64,000 nt of DNA, from the NCBI RefSeq assembly GCF_000968375.1, contig NZ_CP009933.1, positions 4,712,001-4,776,000 of the forward strand. The letters run 5' to 3'. Position numbers and translations under genes: made by a program. This document shows positions 44,798 to 55,800 of this stretch, one piece after another. How positions within the stretch are numbered: position 1 is the stretch's first letter; every line of letters starts with the position of its first letter. The notes beneath the pieces were generated by a model. The model saw only the letters and a program-made list of their open reading frames with translations, made no database searches and was not told the DNA's origin. This DNA is from Clostridium scatologenes (GTDB lineage: Bacteria > Bacillota > Clostridia > Clostridiales > Clostridiaceae).

Positions 44798-46666
44798 GTG
44801 TTTGATTTTGAATATCATTTAAAGGTTTTACCAAATAAACCAGGTGTATACTTAATGAAAAATAGTTTAGGTGAAATAATATATGTTGGTAAAGCAAAAG
44901 TTCTAAAAAATAGAGTAAAACAGTATTTTCAAAATTCACGGAACCATTCTGAAAAGGTAAAAGCAATGGTAAAAAATATTGCTGAATTTGAATATATAGT
45001 TACAGATTCTGAAATGGAAGCTTTAATTTTAGAGTGTAACTTGATAAAAAAATATACACCAAGGTATAATATATTATTAAAAGATGACAAGCATTATCCT
45101 TTTATAAAAATTACTACTAATGAAGACTTTCCAAGAATATTTGTAACTAGAATTTTAGCTAAAGATGGTGGAAAATATTTTGGACCATATACGGATTCTT
45201 CTGCAGTGTATGAAACTATAGAACTTTTAAAAAAAATATTTCCTATTAGAACTTGTAGAAAATTGATAAAAGAGAGTAGTGAAAAAATAAGACCTTGCTT
45301 AAATTATCATATTGGATTATGTAAAGCACCTTGTGGTGGACATATAACTAAAAATGAATATAATAAAATGGTAAACAATGTTATAGAATTGTTGTCTGGT
45401 AAAGATAAGGCTATAGTAAACTCATTGACAAGTGATATGGAAAAAGCTTCAGAAAACTTGGAATTTGAAAAGGCAGCAGCATTAAGAGATAAAATTATGG
45501 CTGTTAGAAAAATTACAGAAAAACAAAAAATAATAACAGGAAATTTTGAAGATGAAGATTTTATTAATGTTTATAGTGATGAAAAGGACAGCTGTATTCA
45601 AGTATTTTTTCTAAGAAATGGGAAAATAACGGGAAGAGAGCATTTTATAATAGAAAATACAGAAGGTACTAACAATGAAGAGATAATTGCTGATTTTATA
45701 AAAGGATTTTATGGGGGAACTGCATATATACCTAAAACAATGTATGTTCCTGAAGTAGAAGATCAAGTATTATTGGAGCAGTGGCTAGCAATAAAAAGAG
45801 GTTCTAAGGTAAGTGTGAAAATACCTCAAAAAGGAAGTAAGAAGGATACTTTAAATTTAGTACAAAAAAATGCAAAAATGACTTTAGAGAATTTTAAATT
45901 GAAATTTATTCAAGATAGAAAGCTATATGATGAATCATTAAAAGATTTGTCCAGTATATTGAACTTAGAGGATATTGCTCATAGAATAGAAGCTTATGAT
46001 ATATCGAACATTCAAGGTGTAGATTCAGTAGGGACTATGGTAGTTTTTGAAGAGGGAAGACCTAAAAATAGTGACTATAGAAGGTTTAAGATAAATACAG
46101 TAAAGGGTGCTAATGATTACGAAAGCATGCGTGAAATTTTAACCAGAAGATTTCAGCATGGGTTGGATGAAATAGAAAAAATACAAAAGACAAAATTGGA
46201 ATTAAGTGCAGGAAAGTTTTGCATATTCCCTGATTTAATCCTTATGGATGGAGGAAAAGGACAAATTAATATAGCACTTGAAGTATTAAAGAAATTTGAT
46301 ATAAGTATCCCTGTGTGTGGAATGGTCAAAGATTATAAACATAATACAAGAGGAATTATATACAATAATGAAGAAATTTTGATAGATTCACATTCCAATG
46401 TTATGAAGCTTGTTACTAGAATACAAGATGAAGTTCATAGGTTTGCAATAACATATCATAGGAGCTTAAGAAATAAAAGGATTTTGCATTCTATATTAGA
46501 GGATATACCAAATGTTGGGGAAAAAAGGAGAAAGGAACTTTTAAAAAGTTTCGGGAGCATAGAAAATATAAAAGTTGCAAAATATGAAGAACTTATAAAA
46601 GTGTCCTCTATTGATAGAAAAGCAGCAGAAAGTATAATAGAATACTTTAGAGGTAATGACAAGTGA
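44798..46666 (+). CDS. uvrC: Excinuclease ABC subunit C
   Basis: 622 residues from GTG, with TTAGGAG seven bases upstream. Makes both incisions in nucleotide excision repair. GIY-YIG domain (NKPGVYLMKN, IIYVGKAKVLKNRV), UVR motif LEFEKAAALRDKI near residue 225 for UvrB contact, RNase H-like domain with EAYDISNIQGVDSVG and LMDGGKGQ, and C-terminal helix-hairpin-helix IPNVGEKRRKELLKSF. With uvrB and uvrA the whole pathway is in this window. Confidence 0.96.
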   Translation: MFDFEYHLKVLPNKPGVYLMKNSLGEIIYVGKAKVLKNRVKQYFQNSRNHSEKVKAMVKNIAEFEYIVTDSEMEALILECNLIKKYTPRYNILLKDDKHYPFIKITTNEDFPRIFVTRILAKDGGKYFGPYTDSSAVYETIELLKKIFPIRTCRKLIKESSEKIRPCLNYHIGLCKAPCGGHITKNEYNKMVNNVIELLSGKDKAIVNSLTSDMEKASENLEFEKAAALRDKIMAVRKITEKQKIITGNFEDEDFINVYSDEKDSCIQVFFLRNGKITGREHFIIENTEGTNNEEIIADFIKGFYGGTAYIPKTMYVPEVEDQVLLEQWLAIKRGSKVSVKIPQKGSKKDTLNLVQKNAKMTLENFKLKFIQDRKLYDESLKDLSSILNLEDIAHRIEAYDISNIQGVDSVGTMVVFEEGRPKNSDYRRFKINTVKGANDYESMREILTRRFQHGLDEIEKIQKTKLELSAGKFCIFPDLILMDGGKGQINIALEVLKKFDISIPVCGMVKDYKHNTRGIIYNNEEILIDSHSNVMKLVTRIQDEVHRFAITYHRSLRNKRILHSILEDIPNVGEKRRKELLKSFGSIENIKVAKYEELIKVSSIDRKAAESIIEYFRGNDK

Positions 46667-46773
46667 GAGATTTAAAGAAAATTATAAGCTTGATCAGATA
46701 AATCTTGATTAAGCATAATACATACATTATACTAAGTATGATACATAATTTTAATTTTCAAGGAGAATATGTA

Positions 46774-47688
46774 ATGAATAAATTTAAAAACTTTAGTACA
46801 AATTTAGCTAAAATAGTAGATCTAAGAGATATAGAAATAGATGAACCTATGAAAAATCATACATCGTTTAAAGTTGGAGGACCAGTAGATATACTTGTTA
46901 CTCCTGAAAATTTCAAACAGGTTGTAGGTGTTATAGGCTTTTGTAAGGAAGAAGAAATACCATATTATATAATAGGTAACGGGTCAAATTTATTAGTGAA
47001 AGATGGCGGAATAAGAGGTGTGGTTATTAAGCTTTGTAAGCTAGATGCAGTAAGAGTGGAAGGCGATAAGATAATTGCTGAAAGCGGTGTGACTTTAAAA
47101 GAAGTATCAGATATTGCAATGGAAAATTGTTTGACAGGATTTGAATTTGCATGTGGCATTCCAGGAAGTATTGGTGGAGCAGTTGCCATGAATGCTGGTG
47201 CATATAATGGTGAAATTGTAAATGTAATAGAAAGTGCTAAAATTATAGATCAAGATGGAAACATAAAAGATTTAGATAAAAAAGCTTTAGAACTTGGATA
47301 TAGAATGAGTTCTATATTAAAGTATGGATATACAGTACTTGAAGTAACTCTTAAGCTAGATAAAGGCGATTGCAATAAAATAAAAGATAGAATAGGCGAT
47401 CTAAACAGAAGAAGAAGTGAAAAGCAGCCATTAGAATATGCTTCAGCAGGGAGCACATTTAAAAGACCAGAAGGTTATTTTGCTGCAAAACTTATAGAAG
47501 ATACTGGATTAAAAGGTGTGAGTGTTGGTGATGCTGAAGTTTCTAAAAAGCATTCTGGATTTATAATAAATAGAGGAAATGCTACAGCAAAGGATATTTT
47601 AGACTTAATATCTATTGTCCAACAAAAAGTTAAGGAAAAATTTGATGTAGAACTTTTAACTGAAGTTAGAATATTAGGAGAAGAATAA
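46774..47688 (+). CDS. murB: UDP-N-acetylenolpyruvoylglucosamine reductase
   Basis: 304 residues starting MNKFKNFSTN with AAGGAG; the ATG 23 codons upstream lacks a site. FAD enzyme making UDP-MurNAc. FAD-binding part: NHTSFKVGGPVDILV, YIIGNGSNLLVKDGG, GIPGSIGGAVAMNAGAY; type II MurB (no tyrosine loop insertion); catalytic Ser in ASAGSTFKRP and Glu near the C-terminus (LLTEVRILG). Confidence 0.96.
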   Translation: MNKFKNFSTNLAKIVDLRDIEIDEPMKNHTSFKVGGPVDILVTPENFKQVVGVIGFCKEEEIPYYIIGNGSNLLVKDGGIRGVVIKLCKLDAVRVEGDKIIAESGVTLKEVSDIAMENCLTGFEFACGIPGSIGGAVAMNAGAYNGEIVNVIESAKIIDQDGNIKDLDKKALELGYRMSSILKYGYTVLEVTLKLDKGDCNKIKDRIGDLNRRRSEKQPLEYASAGSTFKRPEGYFAAKLIEDTGLKGVSVGDAEVSKKHSGFIINRGNATAKDILDLISIVQQKVKEKFDVELLTEVRILGEE

Positions 47689-47724
47689 TAAAAGTTTATT
47701 TACTTTTAAAAAATGTTAGTGTGG

Positions 47725-47770
47725 AAAATGGGGAATTTAACAGTAAAATCTATGTTAAATTCTCCATTTT
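47725..47770 (+). terminator. Terminator of murB
   Basis: 18-base arms AAAATGGGGAATTTAACA / TGTTAAATTCTCCATTTT with one wobble pair. Confidence 0.75.
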
Positions 47771-47880
47771 ATATTCTATTCCTTCTTTAAAATTGTTGTG
47801 TTATAATTATAAAGAAAAAATTCACTTATGTAATGGTTAAATTTAACTCATATAATTTACTACTTATTGGAGGTTTAGCT

Positions 47881-48765
47881 ATGAGGTTTGTTATAGTAAC
47901 AGGACTATCAGGTGCAGGTAAAACTCAAGCTATAAGAAATTTAGAAGACTTAGGATATTTTTGTGTAGATAATCTTCCACCTACATTAATACCTAAATTT
48001 GCAGAAGCTTGCTACCAGACTGATGGTAAAATAGATAAAATAGCTTTAGTTATAGATATAAGAGGTGGAAAGTTTTTTGATGATTTATTTCAAAGTTTGA
48101 AATGCCTAAAAGAGCAAGGCTATAAATATGAAATTTTATTCTTAGATGCTTCTGATGAAGTACTTATAAAAAGGTTTAAAGAATCAAGAAGAAAACATCC
48201 ATTAGCTCCTGATGGAAGAATATTAAATGGAATACTAATGGAGAGAAATAGATTAAGAGAAGTAAAGGATAGAGCGGATAACATTATAGACACTTCAAAT
48301 CTTGCTACAAGGGAACTTAGAGAAAAGATCACAGAAATATATGCAGAAGAAGGTCAATTGGAAACTCAGCTTATGATAACAGTTCTTTCATTTGGTTTTA
48401 AATATGGTATACCTGTAGATTCTGATTTGGTGTTTGATGTAAGATTTCTGCCGAACCCATACTATATACCGGAGTTGAAAAAATATTCTGGTAATGATAA
48501 GCCAGTTAGTGATTATGTTATGAATTTTAAGGAAACTCGAAATTTTATAGATAAATTAGAGGATATGCTTGAGTTCTTGATCCCAAATTATTTAAAAGAA
48601 GGCAAAAGACAACTAATAGTATCTATTGGATGTACGGGTGGACGACACAGATCTGTGACTATTGCTAATTCTATTTACGAAAAATTAAAAAAGGATGGAC
48701 ACAAAGTTAACATAGATCATAGAGATATAGAAGAAGATGTTAACAAAGGTGGTAAGAAACTATGA
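47881..48765 (+). CDS. rapZ: RNase adapter / nucleotide-binding protein RapZ
   Basis: 294 residues starting MRFVIVTGLSGAGKT with TTGGAGG; the ATG 16 codons upstream is rejected. P-loop GLSGAGKT (8-15), DNLPPTLI, second nucleotide motif with DASDEVLIKRFKESRRKHPL, DVRFLPNPYY, and the C-terminal SIGCTGGRHRSVTI that binds GlcN6P in E. coli RapZ. The Gram-positive homologue is YvcJ. Overlaps yvcK by four bases (ATGA). Confidence 0.94.
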   Translation: MRFVIVTGLSGAGKTQAIRNLEDLGYFCVDNLPPTLIPKFAEACYQTDGKIDKIALVIDIRGGKFFDDLFQSLKCLKEQGYKYEILFLDASDEVLIKRFKESRRKHPLAPDGRILNGILMERNRLREVKDRADNIIDTSNLATRELREKITEIYAEEGQLETQLMITVLSFGFKYGIPVDSDLVFDVRFLPNPYYIPELKKYSGNDKPVSDYVMNFKETRNFIDKLEDMLEFLIPNYLKEGKRQLIVSIGCTGGRHRSVTIANSIYEKLKKDGHKVNIDHRDIEEDVNKGGKKL

Positions 48766-50096
48766 AAATAGTAGATTGGCTTAGACCAGGCATAAAGGTT
48801 AAAAGATGGGTTATGCTTGGTAGTATGGGAATATTATTCATCGTATTTGGTGTACTGGAATTTGTAAATAGAAGGCTTTACAGTATATATTATATATCCT
48901 TTTATTTATTCTTAATTGCATCAGGTGTATTTGTTTTATATGTGTCTATAATGCAAGGTATGCGTTCAATAATTGCATTGATAAATAAAGGGTATTTGAA
49001 TGTATCTATAGATTCTAGAAAACTTGAAAATCTTATATATGAAAAAAGACTATTAGTAAAAGGGCCTAAAATTGTAGTTATAGGTGGAGGAACAGGGTTA
49101 TCTACTATGCTTAGAGGTTTAAAATATTATACTTCTAACATAACAGCTATAGTTACAGTAGCAGATGATGGAGGAGGGTCTGGAGATTTAAGAGAAGATC
49201 TCGGAATGCTTCCTCCAGGTGATATAAGAAACTGTATTCTTGCATTGGCAGATACTGAGCCATTAATGGAAGATTTACTTCAGTATAGATTCAAAGATGG
49301 AAGATTAAAAAATCAGAGTTTTGGTAACTTATTTTTGGCAGCTATGGATGGAATATCTAGCAATTTTGAAGAAGCTGTTCATAAGATGAGCTCTGTTCTT
49401 GCTGTAACGGGAAAGGTTATGCCAGTTACTTTAGATAACGTAATATTAAAAGCAAAATTAAAAAATGGAACTATTGTAGCAGGGGAGTCTAATATTCCTA
49501 ATGAAGCTATAAAGCAAAATACATCTATTGATAAAATATTTATAGAACCTAAAAATGCAAAACCACTTAAAGAAGCTATAGATGCTATAATGGAAGCGGA
49601 TGCAATAATACTTGGGCCAGGAAGTCTTTATACTAGTGTTATTCCAAATCTTCTAGTTAAGGATATAGCTGAAGCTGTCAAAAAAACTAATGCCATAAAG
49701 TTATATGTATCAAATATAATGACACAGCGAGGAGAAACAGATGGTTTTGCTGTTGAAGATCATATAAAGGCCATATTTAAACATGCAGGTGGAGAAATAA
49801 TAGATTATGTTGTTATAAATATAGGCAGGATAGATGATGAATTGGAAGATAGATATAAAGAAGAAACTTCACATCTAGTTAAAATAGATAGCGTTGAGGA
49901 ATTGAAAAAACTTAATGTAAATGTTATAGAGGGTGACTTTATAAAAATTAAAAATGGACTTATAAGACACAACTCTGAAAAACTTGCTTCAATATTGATA
50001 GAAACTATTATGGAGAAAAAACTTCTATTTGATAGAAGAAAAATTATTGAGTATTTCTATTTATCAGAAAGATTAAAGCAAAATAAGAATAAATAG
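48762..50096 (+). CDS. yvcK: YvcK/GlmR gluconeogenesis factor, membrane-anchored form
   Basis: 444 residues. Two N-terminal helices (about 17-36 and 43-65) precede the cytoplasmic core, an extension absent from the B. subtilis protein. Core motifs: VVIGGGTGLSTMLRGLK (about 106-122), VADDGGGSGDLREDLGMLPPGD in two parts, and ALADTEPLMEDLLQYRF. Family binds UDP-sugars and stimulates GlmS, guiding carbon into peptidoglycan. Conserved rapZ-yvcK-whiA operon. Confidence 0.93.
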   Translation: MKIVDWLRPGIKVKRWVMLGSMGILFIVFGVLEFVNRRLYSIYYISFYLFLIASGVFVLYVSIMQGMRSIIALINKGYLNVSIDSRKLENLIYEKRLLVKGPKIVVIGGGTGLSTMLRGLKYYTSNITAIVTVADDGGGSGDLREDLGMLPPGDIRNCILALADTEPLMEDLLQYRFKDGRLKNQSFGNLFLAAMDGISSNFEEAVHKMSSVLAVTGKVMPVTLDNVILKAKLKNGTIVAGESNIPNEAIKQNTSIDKIFIEPKNAKPLKEAIDAIMEADAIILGPGSLYTSVIPNLLVKDIAEAVKKTNAIKLYVSNIMTQRGETDGFAVEDHIKAIFKHAGGEIIDYVVINIGRIDDELEDRYKEETSHLVKIDSVEELKKLNVNVIEGDFIKIKNGLIRHNSEKLASILIETIMEKKLLFDRRKIIEYFYLSERLKQNKNK

Positions 50097-50106
50097 GAGA
50101 ATAAAA

Positions 50107-51060
50107 ATGTCATTTTCATTGAAAGTAAAAAATGAAGTTTGCAGATATGTAGAAATGGATAAACCACAAGCAATAGCTGAATTATCTGCAATAATGAAAG
50201 TTAGTGGTACGCTATTACTTGGTGGAAATAAACAATTTAGTTTCAAAGTTACTACAGAAAATCCTGCTATTGCAAGGTTTGTATTTAAGTTATTAAAGGA
50301 TCATTTTAGTATTCATACAAAAATAATGGTTAAGAAAAGTAATTCATTGAAAAAAAACAATGTTTATATGATTTTAATTACAGAAGAAATGGGGGTAAAA
50401 AACCTTCTAAAAGAAGTAGGGTTACTAAAAGAAAAGGAAAACATATTTGCATTAGATTATAGTATACCTGAAGATATATTAGAAGATGAAAATTGTAAAA
50501 GAGCTTATATAAGAGGAGCTTTTTTAGGAGGAGGAAGCGTAAGCAATCCTGAAAAAACTTATCACTTGGAATTTGTTACTCATGATAATGAATATGCTGA
50601 TGATTTAAGTTCACTTATAAATCAATATGGTTTAAATTCAAAAGTAATACAAAGAAAAAGCAGTTTTATAGTTTACATTAAAGAAGGTGAACAAATAGTA
50701 GACTTGTTAAATATAATAAGTGCTCATTCTTCTCTTTTGGAGTTAGAGAATGTAAGAATAATGAAGGAAATGAGGAATAATGTAAATAGGTTAGTAAATT
50801 GTGAAACCGCTAATTTAAGCAAAACAGTTAATGCGGCTGTAAGGCAAGTTGAAAGTATAAGGATTATTCAAAAAGAGATTGGTCTTACTAGGCTTCCTAA
50901 AAACTTACAGGAAATTGCAGAACTTAGATTAAATTACCCTGATGAATCACTAAAAGAATTAGGAGAAATGTTAAATCCACCAGTAGGAAAATCAGGAGTT
51001 AACCATAGACTTAGAAGAATAGAAAAAATAGCAGAGGAAGTTAGAAGAGAAGGAAGGTAG
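50107..51060 (+). CDS. whiA: Sporulation/division regulator WhiA
   Basis: 317 residues. N-terminal LAGLIDADG-like homing-endonuclease fold (AYIRGAFLGGGSVSNPEKTYHLEF in the middle, degenerate as in all WhiA) and a C-terminal helix-turn-helix (about 225-310: LPKNLQEIAELRLNYPDESLKELGEML in two parts, GKSGVNHRLRRI). Ten bases after yvcK. Confidence 0.95.
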   Translation: MSFSLKVKNEVCRYVEMDKPQAIAELSAIMKVSGTLLLGGNKQFSFKVTTENPAIARFVFKLLKDHFSIHTKIMVKKSNSLKKNNVYMILITEEMGVKNLLKEVGLLKEKENIFALDYSIPEDILEDENCKRAYIRGAFLGGGSVSNPEKTYHLEFVTHDNEYADDLSSLINQYGLNSKVIQRKSSFIVYIKEGEQIVDLLNIISAHSSLLELENVRIMKEMRNNVNRLVNCETANLSKTVNAAVRQVESIRIIQKEIGLTRLPKNLQEIAELRLNYPDESLKELGEMLNPPVGKSGVNHRLRRIEKIAEEVRREGR

Positions 51061-51069
51061 GATGGGACT

Positions 51070-52371
51070 GTGTCAAAGCATGAAGATATAATAAAATATA
51101 TACTTTCACTTGAAGTTGGAACGAAAATTTCTGTTAGAAGTATAGCTAATGATTTAGGTGTTAGCGATGGAACTGCATATAGAGCAATAAAAGATTCAGA
51201 TGCTTTAGGTATAGTTACCACTATACCTAGAGTTGGAACTGTAAGGATAGAAAAAGTAGAGAAAAAAAATATTGAAATGTTAACATATGGTGAAGTAATA
51301 AATATCGTTGATGGAACTCTACTTGGAGGAAAAAACGGTGTATATAAGACGCTTCATAGATTTGTTATAGGTGCTATGACTATTGATGCTATGGAAAAAT
51401 ATTTGATAGCAGATTGTCTTCTTATAGTCGGAAATAGGGAAGAAGCTCAAAAATTAGCTTTAATGAATCAATGCGGAGTTCTTATAACAGGAGGATTTAC
51501 ATGCAGTGATGAAATCAAAAAGTTAGCTAATGAAAGATGTCTCCCTATAATATCTACTACTTATGATACATTTACTGTTGCCAGTATGATTAACAAGGCT
51601 ATATCTGAAAATCTTATAAAAAAGGATATAGTTTTAGTTGAAGACATTATGGAAACTAGTCCATACTTCCTTAAGTGTAGTAATACTGTGGGTGAATGGA
51701 AAGAGATTATGTTAGAAACTAAACATCAAAGGTATCCCGTGGTGGATGAAGAAGGAAAGCTTATAGGTGTAGTTACACTTAAGGAGTTATCTAATAATGA
51801 TGATTCTGATCTTGTAGGTAGAATAATGCATAAGGAACCTATAACAGTCACTCCAAAGACTACAGTAGCATATGCGGCACACATAATGGCTTGGGAAGGC
51901 ATAGAAATGTTTCCAGTAGTTAAAGGAAAAACCTTGATTGGCGTAATAACAAGAAGGGATGTCATTAAAGCTCTTCAATTTATGGATAGACAGCCACAGG
52001 CGGCAGAAACGTTGGAGGATTTAGTACTTAAGAATTTTGAGTTTAAATTTGATAATGATAAAGCATATTTTTCAGGGAAAATAACTCCTGAAATGTTGGA
52101 TCCTATAGGAACTGCTTCTTGGAGTTCATTAAATATGCTAGTGTCTACTATGGGTATTATGACATTGAGACAAAAAAATAATATTAATGTTTTAGTTGAT
52201 AGTATAAATACTTATTTTATGAAACCTGTTCAAATGGATAGTAAAATACATATATATACCAGTATAATAGATACAGGAAGAAATTTTTGTAAAGTACAAA
52301 TAGATATGTTTGATAACAAAAGAGAACTTATAGCTAAGACATTTTTATCTGCAAAGATACTAAGAAGATAA
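51070..52371 (+). CDS. YtoI-like regulator: HTH, DRTGG, CBS pair, hot-dog domain
   Basis: 433 residues from GTG. Domains in order: N-terminal helix-turn-helix (about 1-65, KISVRSIANDLGVSDGTAYRAI), DRTGG domain (about 70-180), CBS pair (about 190-305, with RYPVVDEEGKLIGVVTL and MFPVVKGKTLIGVITRRD) and a thioesterase-type hot-dog fold (about 320-433). Same architecture as B. subtilis YtoI. Likely binds an adenine nucleotide and perhaps an acyl ligand; target unknown. Nine bases after whiA. Confidence 0.85.
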   Translation: MSKHEDIIKYILSLEVGTKISVRSIANDLGVSDGTAYRAIKDSDALGIVTTIPRVGTVRIEKVEKKNIEMLTYGEVINIVDGTLLGGKNGVYKTLHRFVIGAMTIDAMEKYLIADCLLIVGNREEAQKLALMNQCGVLITGGFTCSDEIKKLANERCLPIISTTYDTFTVASMINKAISENLIKKDIVLVEDIMETSPYFLKCSNTVGEWKEIMLETKHQRYPVVDEEGKLIGVVTLKELSNNDDSDLVGRIMHKEPITVTPKTTVAYAAHIMAWEGIEMFPVVKGKTLIGVITRRDVIKALQFMDRQPQAAETLEDLVLKNFEFKFDNDKAYFSGKITPEMLDPIGTASWSSLNMLVSTMGIMTLRQKNNINVLVDSINTYFMKPVQMDSKIHIYTSIIDTGRNFCKVQIDMFDNKRELIAKTFLSAKILRR

Positions 52372-52411
52372 ATAAAAAATAATCATTAGATAAATAAGGG
52401 GGAATGTATTA

Positions 52412-52702
52412 ATGTTTACGCACATAGTATTTTTTAAGTTAAAGGATAAAAGTCCAGATAATGTAGAAAAGGCTGCAAATATTTTAAGGGCCATGGAAGG
52501 ACAAATACCTCAGTTAAAAGAATTAACTGTTGGAAAAGATGTAGTACATTCAGCTAGATCATTTGATGTTGCAATTATTACAAAGTTTAATTCTCATGAA
52601 GAAATGGATGAATATCAAGTGTGTCCGTTCCATGTAAATCAAGTATTGGCAAAATTAAAGCCAATGTTAGAATCATCAGCAGCTATAGATTTTGAAGAAT
52701 AA
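52412..52702 (+). CDS. Dabb-family (dimeric alpha-beta barrel) protein
   Basis: 96 residues, complete stress-responsive A/B barrel domain: start MFTHIVFFKLKDKS, centre LKELTVGKDVVHSARSFDVAIITKF (in two stretches), end HVNQVLAKLKPMLESSAAIDFEE. Function of bacterial members is mostly unknown. GGGGGA site; separate from ytoI-like gene by 40 bases. Confidence 0.88.
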   Translation: MFTHIVFFKLKDKSPDNVEKAANILRAMEGQIPQLKELTVGKDVVHSARSFDVAIITKFNSHEEMDEYQVCPFHVNQVLAKLKPMLESSAAIDFEE

Positions 52703-52742
52703 AGAATTAAGTACATTAATCAAAAAAATAGACCTATTATGA

Positions 52743-52779
52743 TAGTGACTGCCGCAATATGGGGCAGCTACTATTTTTT
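52743..52779 (+). terminator. Terminator of the Dabb gene
   Basis: TAGTGACTGCC / GGCAGCTACTA arms (two non-Watson-Crick pairs) followed by T6. Confidence 0.75.
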
Positions 52780-52850
52780 GTGTATAATGATATAATTTAG
52801 TTGTTAGTTGACGATAATTAAGATGGTAAAAAGAAAGAAGGTGAGGGTAG

Positions 52851-55800
52851 TTGCAAGAGAATACATATGAGTGGGTAAGTTTGCATCAGCATACAGGATA
52901 TTCTCTATTAGATTCTTCAGCTAAAATTCCAGAACTTATCAGTAGAGCTAAAGAGCTTGGAATGAAGAGTATAGCTATAACAGATCATGGAGTAATGTAT
53001 GGGTGTGTTGATTTTTATAAAGAAGCTAAAGAACAAGGGATAAAACCTATAATAGGCTGTGAAGTGTATGTTGCAGGAAAGTCTATGCACATAAAACAGA
53101 ATGATAAAGAAAATGAAAATTATCATCTTGTGCTGCTTGTAAAAAATGAAACAGGATATAGAAATCTTATGAAAATAGTTTCTAAGGCTTCTGTAGAAGG
53201 ATTTTATTATAAGCCTAGAACAGATCATGATTATTTAAAGACTCATAGTGAAGGATTGATATCACTAAGTGCTTGCTTAGGAGGAGAAATTCAATCTTAT
53301 ATTTTAAAGGGAAATTTGAGCAAAGCAAAGGAAATAGCTCTTTTATATAAAGATATATTTAAAGATGGTTTTTATCTTGAACTTCAATATCACGGCATGG
53401 AAGAACAGGAAAAGGTCAATGAAGAACTAATAAAAATGTCCAAAGAATTGGATATACCCTTGGTTGCTACAAACGATGTACATTATATAAAAAAAGAAGA
53501 TTATAAAGCTCATGATGTTTTGTTGTGCATTCAGACAGGAAAAGTTGTAGATGAAGAAGATAGAATGAGATATCCCTCAGATGAATTTTATTTAAAGTCA
53601 CCAGAAGAAATGTACAAGATATTTTCTAGAGTGCCTGAAGCTTTAGAAAATACAGTAAAAATAGCTGAGCAGTGTAATTTTGATTATGAATTTCATAAAT
53701 CTAAACTTCCTAAATTCCCATTGCCAGATGATGTGGAGCCTTATGAATATTTAAAGGATTTATGTTACAAAGGGTTGATACAAAGGTATAAAGTATTTGA
53801 AAAATTCATAGAAATTCCATTTAACATAGAAAATGTAAATGAATTAGTAAATAGTAATGATGAAGCTAAAAAACTTGTAGAAAGACTAGAATATGAACTT
53901 TCTATCATAAAGCAGATGGGATATGTAGATTATTTTCTAATAGTATGGGATTTTATTAATTTTTCTGTGAAAAATGGGATAATGACAGGTCCAGGAAGAG
54001 GATCAGCAGCAGGATCTATAATTGCATATACATTGGGAATAACTAAAATAGATCCAATTAAATATAGCTTATTGTTTGAAAGGTTTTTAAATCCTGAACG
54101 TGTATCTATGCCAGATATAGATTCAGATTTTTGTTATGAGAGACGTGGAGAGGTAATAGACTATGTTGTAAGAAAATATGGAGAGAATAGTGTATCTCAA
54201 ATTATAACCTTTGGAACTATGGCTGCTAGAGCATGTATAAGAGATGTGGGAAGAGCTATGAATTACCCTTATGCTGAAGTGGATAGAATAGCTAAAATGA
54301 TACCTACAGTACTAAACATAACTATTGATAAGGCACTAGAGTTAAATTCTGAATTGAAGGAAGCATATGAAAGTGAAGAGAGAACAAAGGCATTAATAGA
54401 TATAGCTAAAGCTTTGGAAGGACTTCCAAGACATACGTCTACTCATGCAGCAGGTGTAGTTATAGCGTCTCAGCCTTTAGTTAATTATGTTCCTATGCAA
54501 AAAAATGAAGATAATATAGTAACTCAATTTACCATGGGAACACTAGAAGAGTTGGGACTTCTAAAGATGGACTTTTTAGGATTAAGAACTCTAACAGTGC
54601 TTAGAGATGCAGTAAACATGGTTAAGGACAATAAAGGGATAAGTGTAGACTTAGATAAAATAGATTATGATGATAAGCGTGTATACAGTATGATAGGAGA
54701 AGGCAAAACTGTAGGCGTATTTCAGTTGGAATCTGCAGGAATGACATCTTTCATGAAAGAATTAAGGCCGGATTCTTTGGAGGATATCATAGCAGGAATC
54801 AGTCTTTACAGACCAGGTCCTATGGCAGAAATACCTAAATATATTAGTAATAAAAATGATCCTGAGGGTATTGAGTATTTAACACCTGAATTAGAATCCA
54901 TATTGGGTGTAACCTATGGATGTATGGTATATCAAGAGCAGGTTATGGAGATAGTTAGAAAGCTTGCTGGATATTCTATGGGTAGAAGTGATTTAGTAAG
55001 ACGTGCTATGTCTAAGAAAAAACATCATGTAATGGAAGAGGAAAGACATAATTTCATATATGGAATAGTAGATGAAGAAGGAATAGAAAAGGTTTCAGGA
55101 TGTATAAAGAATGGAATATCTGAAAATGCAGCTGATAAGATATTTGATTCTATGATGGATTTTGCAAGTTATGCATTTAATAAAAGTCATGCTGCTTGTT
55201 ATGCGATAGTGGCATTTCAAACAGCTTATATGATACATTATTATCCAACTGAATATATTGCCGCCATGTTAAATAGTGTAAAAGGTGATAATGAAAAGGT
55301 TGCATATTATACTAGATTCGCGGATGAAATTGGAATTCAAGTTTTAACTCCAAATATAAATGAAAGTTATGCTAAGTTTACAGTTAAGGATGATAAAATA
55401 AGATTTGGACTTTCGGCTATTAAAAATGTAGGTGAAAATGTAATAGATAGTATAGTAAAATCAAGGGAAAGTAAAGGGGTATTTTTAAACTTAGTTGATT
55501 TTTGTAATAAAATAGATGCTTCATGCATAAACAAAAGAGTAGTGGAAAGCCTTATAAAAGCAGGAGGATTTGATTGTTTTAAGGTATATAGATCAAAATT
55601 ACTTGCAGTTTATGAAAAGGTATTGGATGGAGTAAGTAATTCTAGAAAAAAAAATATAGATGGACAAATGAGTCTTTTTACAGATTTTAAAAAGATAGAA
55701 GTTAATATAGAATATCCTGAAATAAAGGAATTTGAAAAAAGACACATTTTAGCCATGGAAAAAGAAATGACAGGACTTTATTTATCAGGACATCCTTTAG

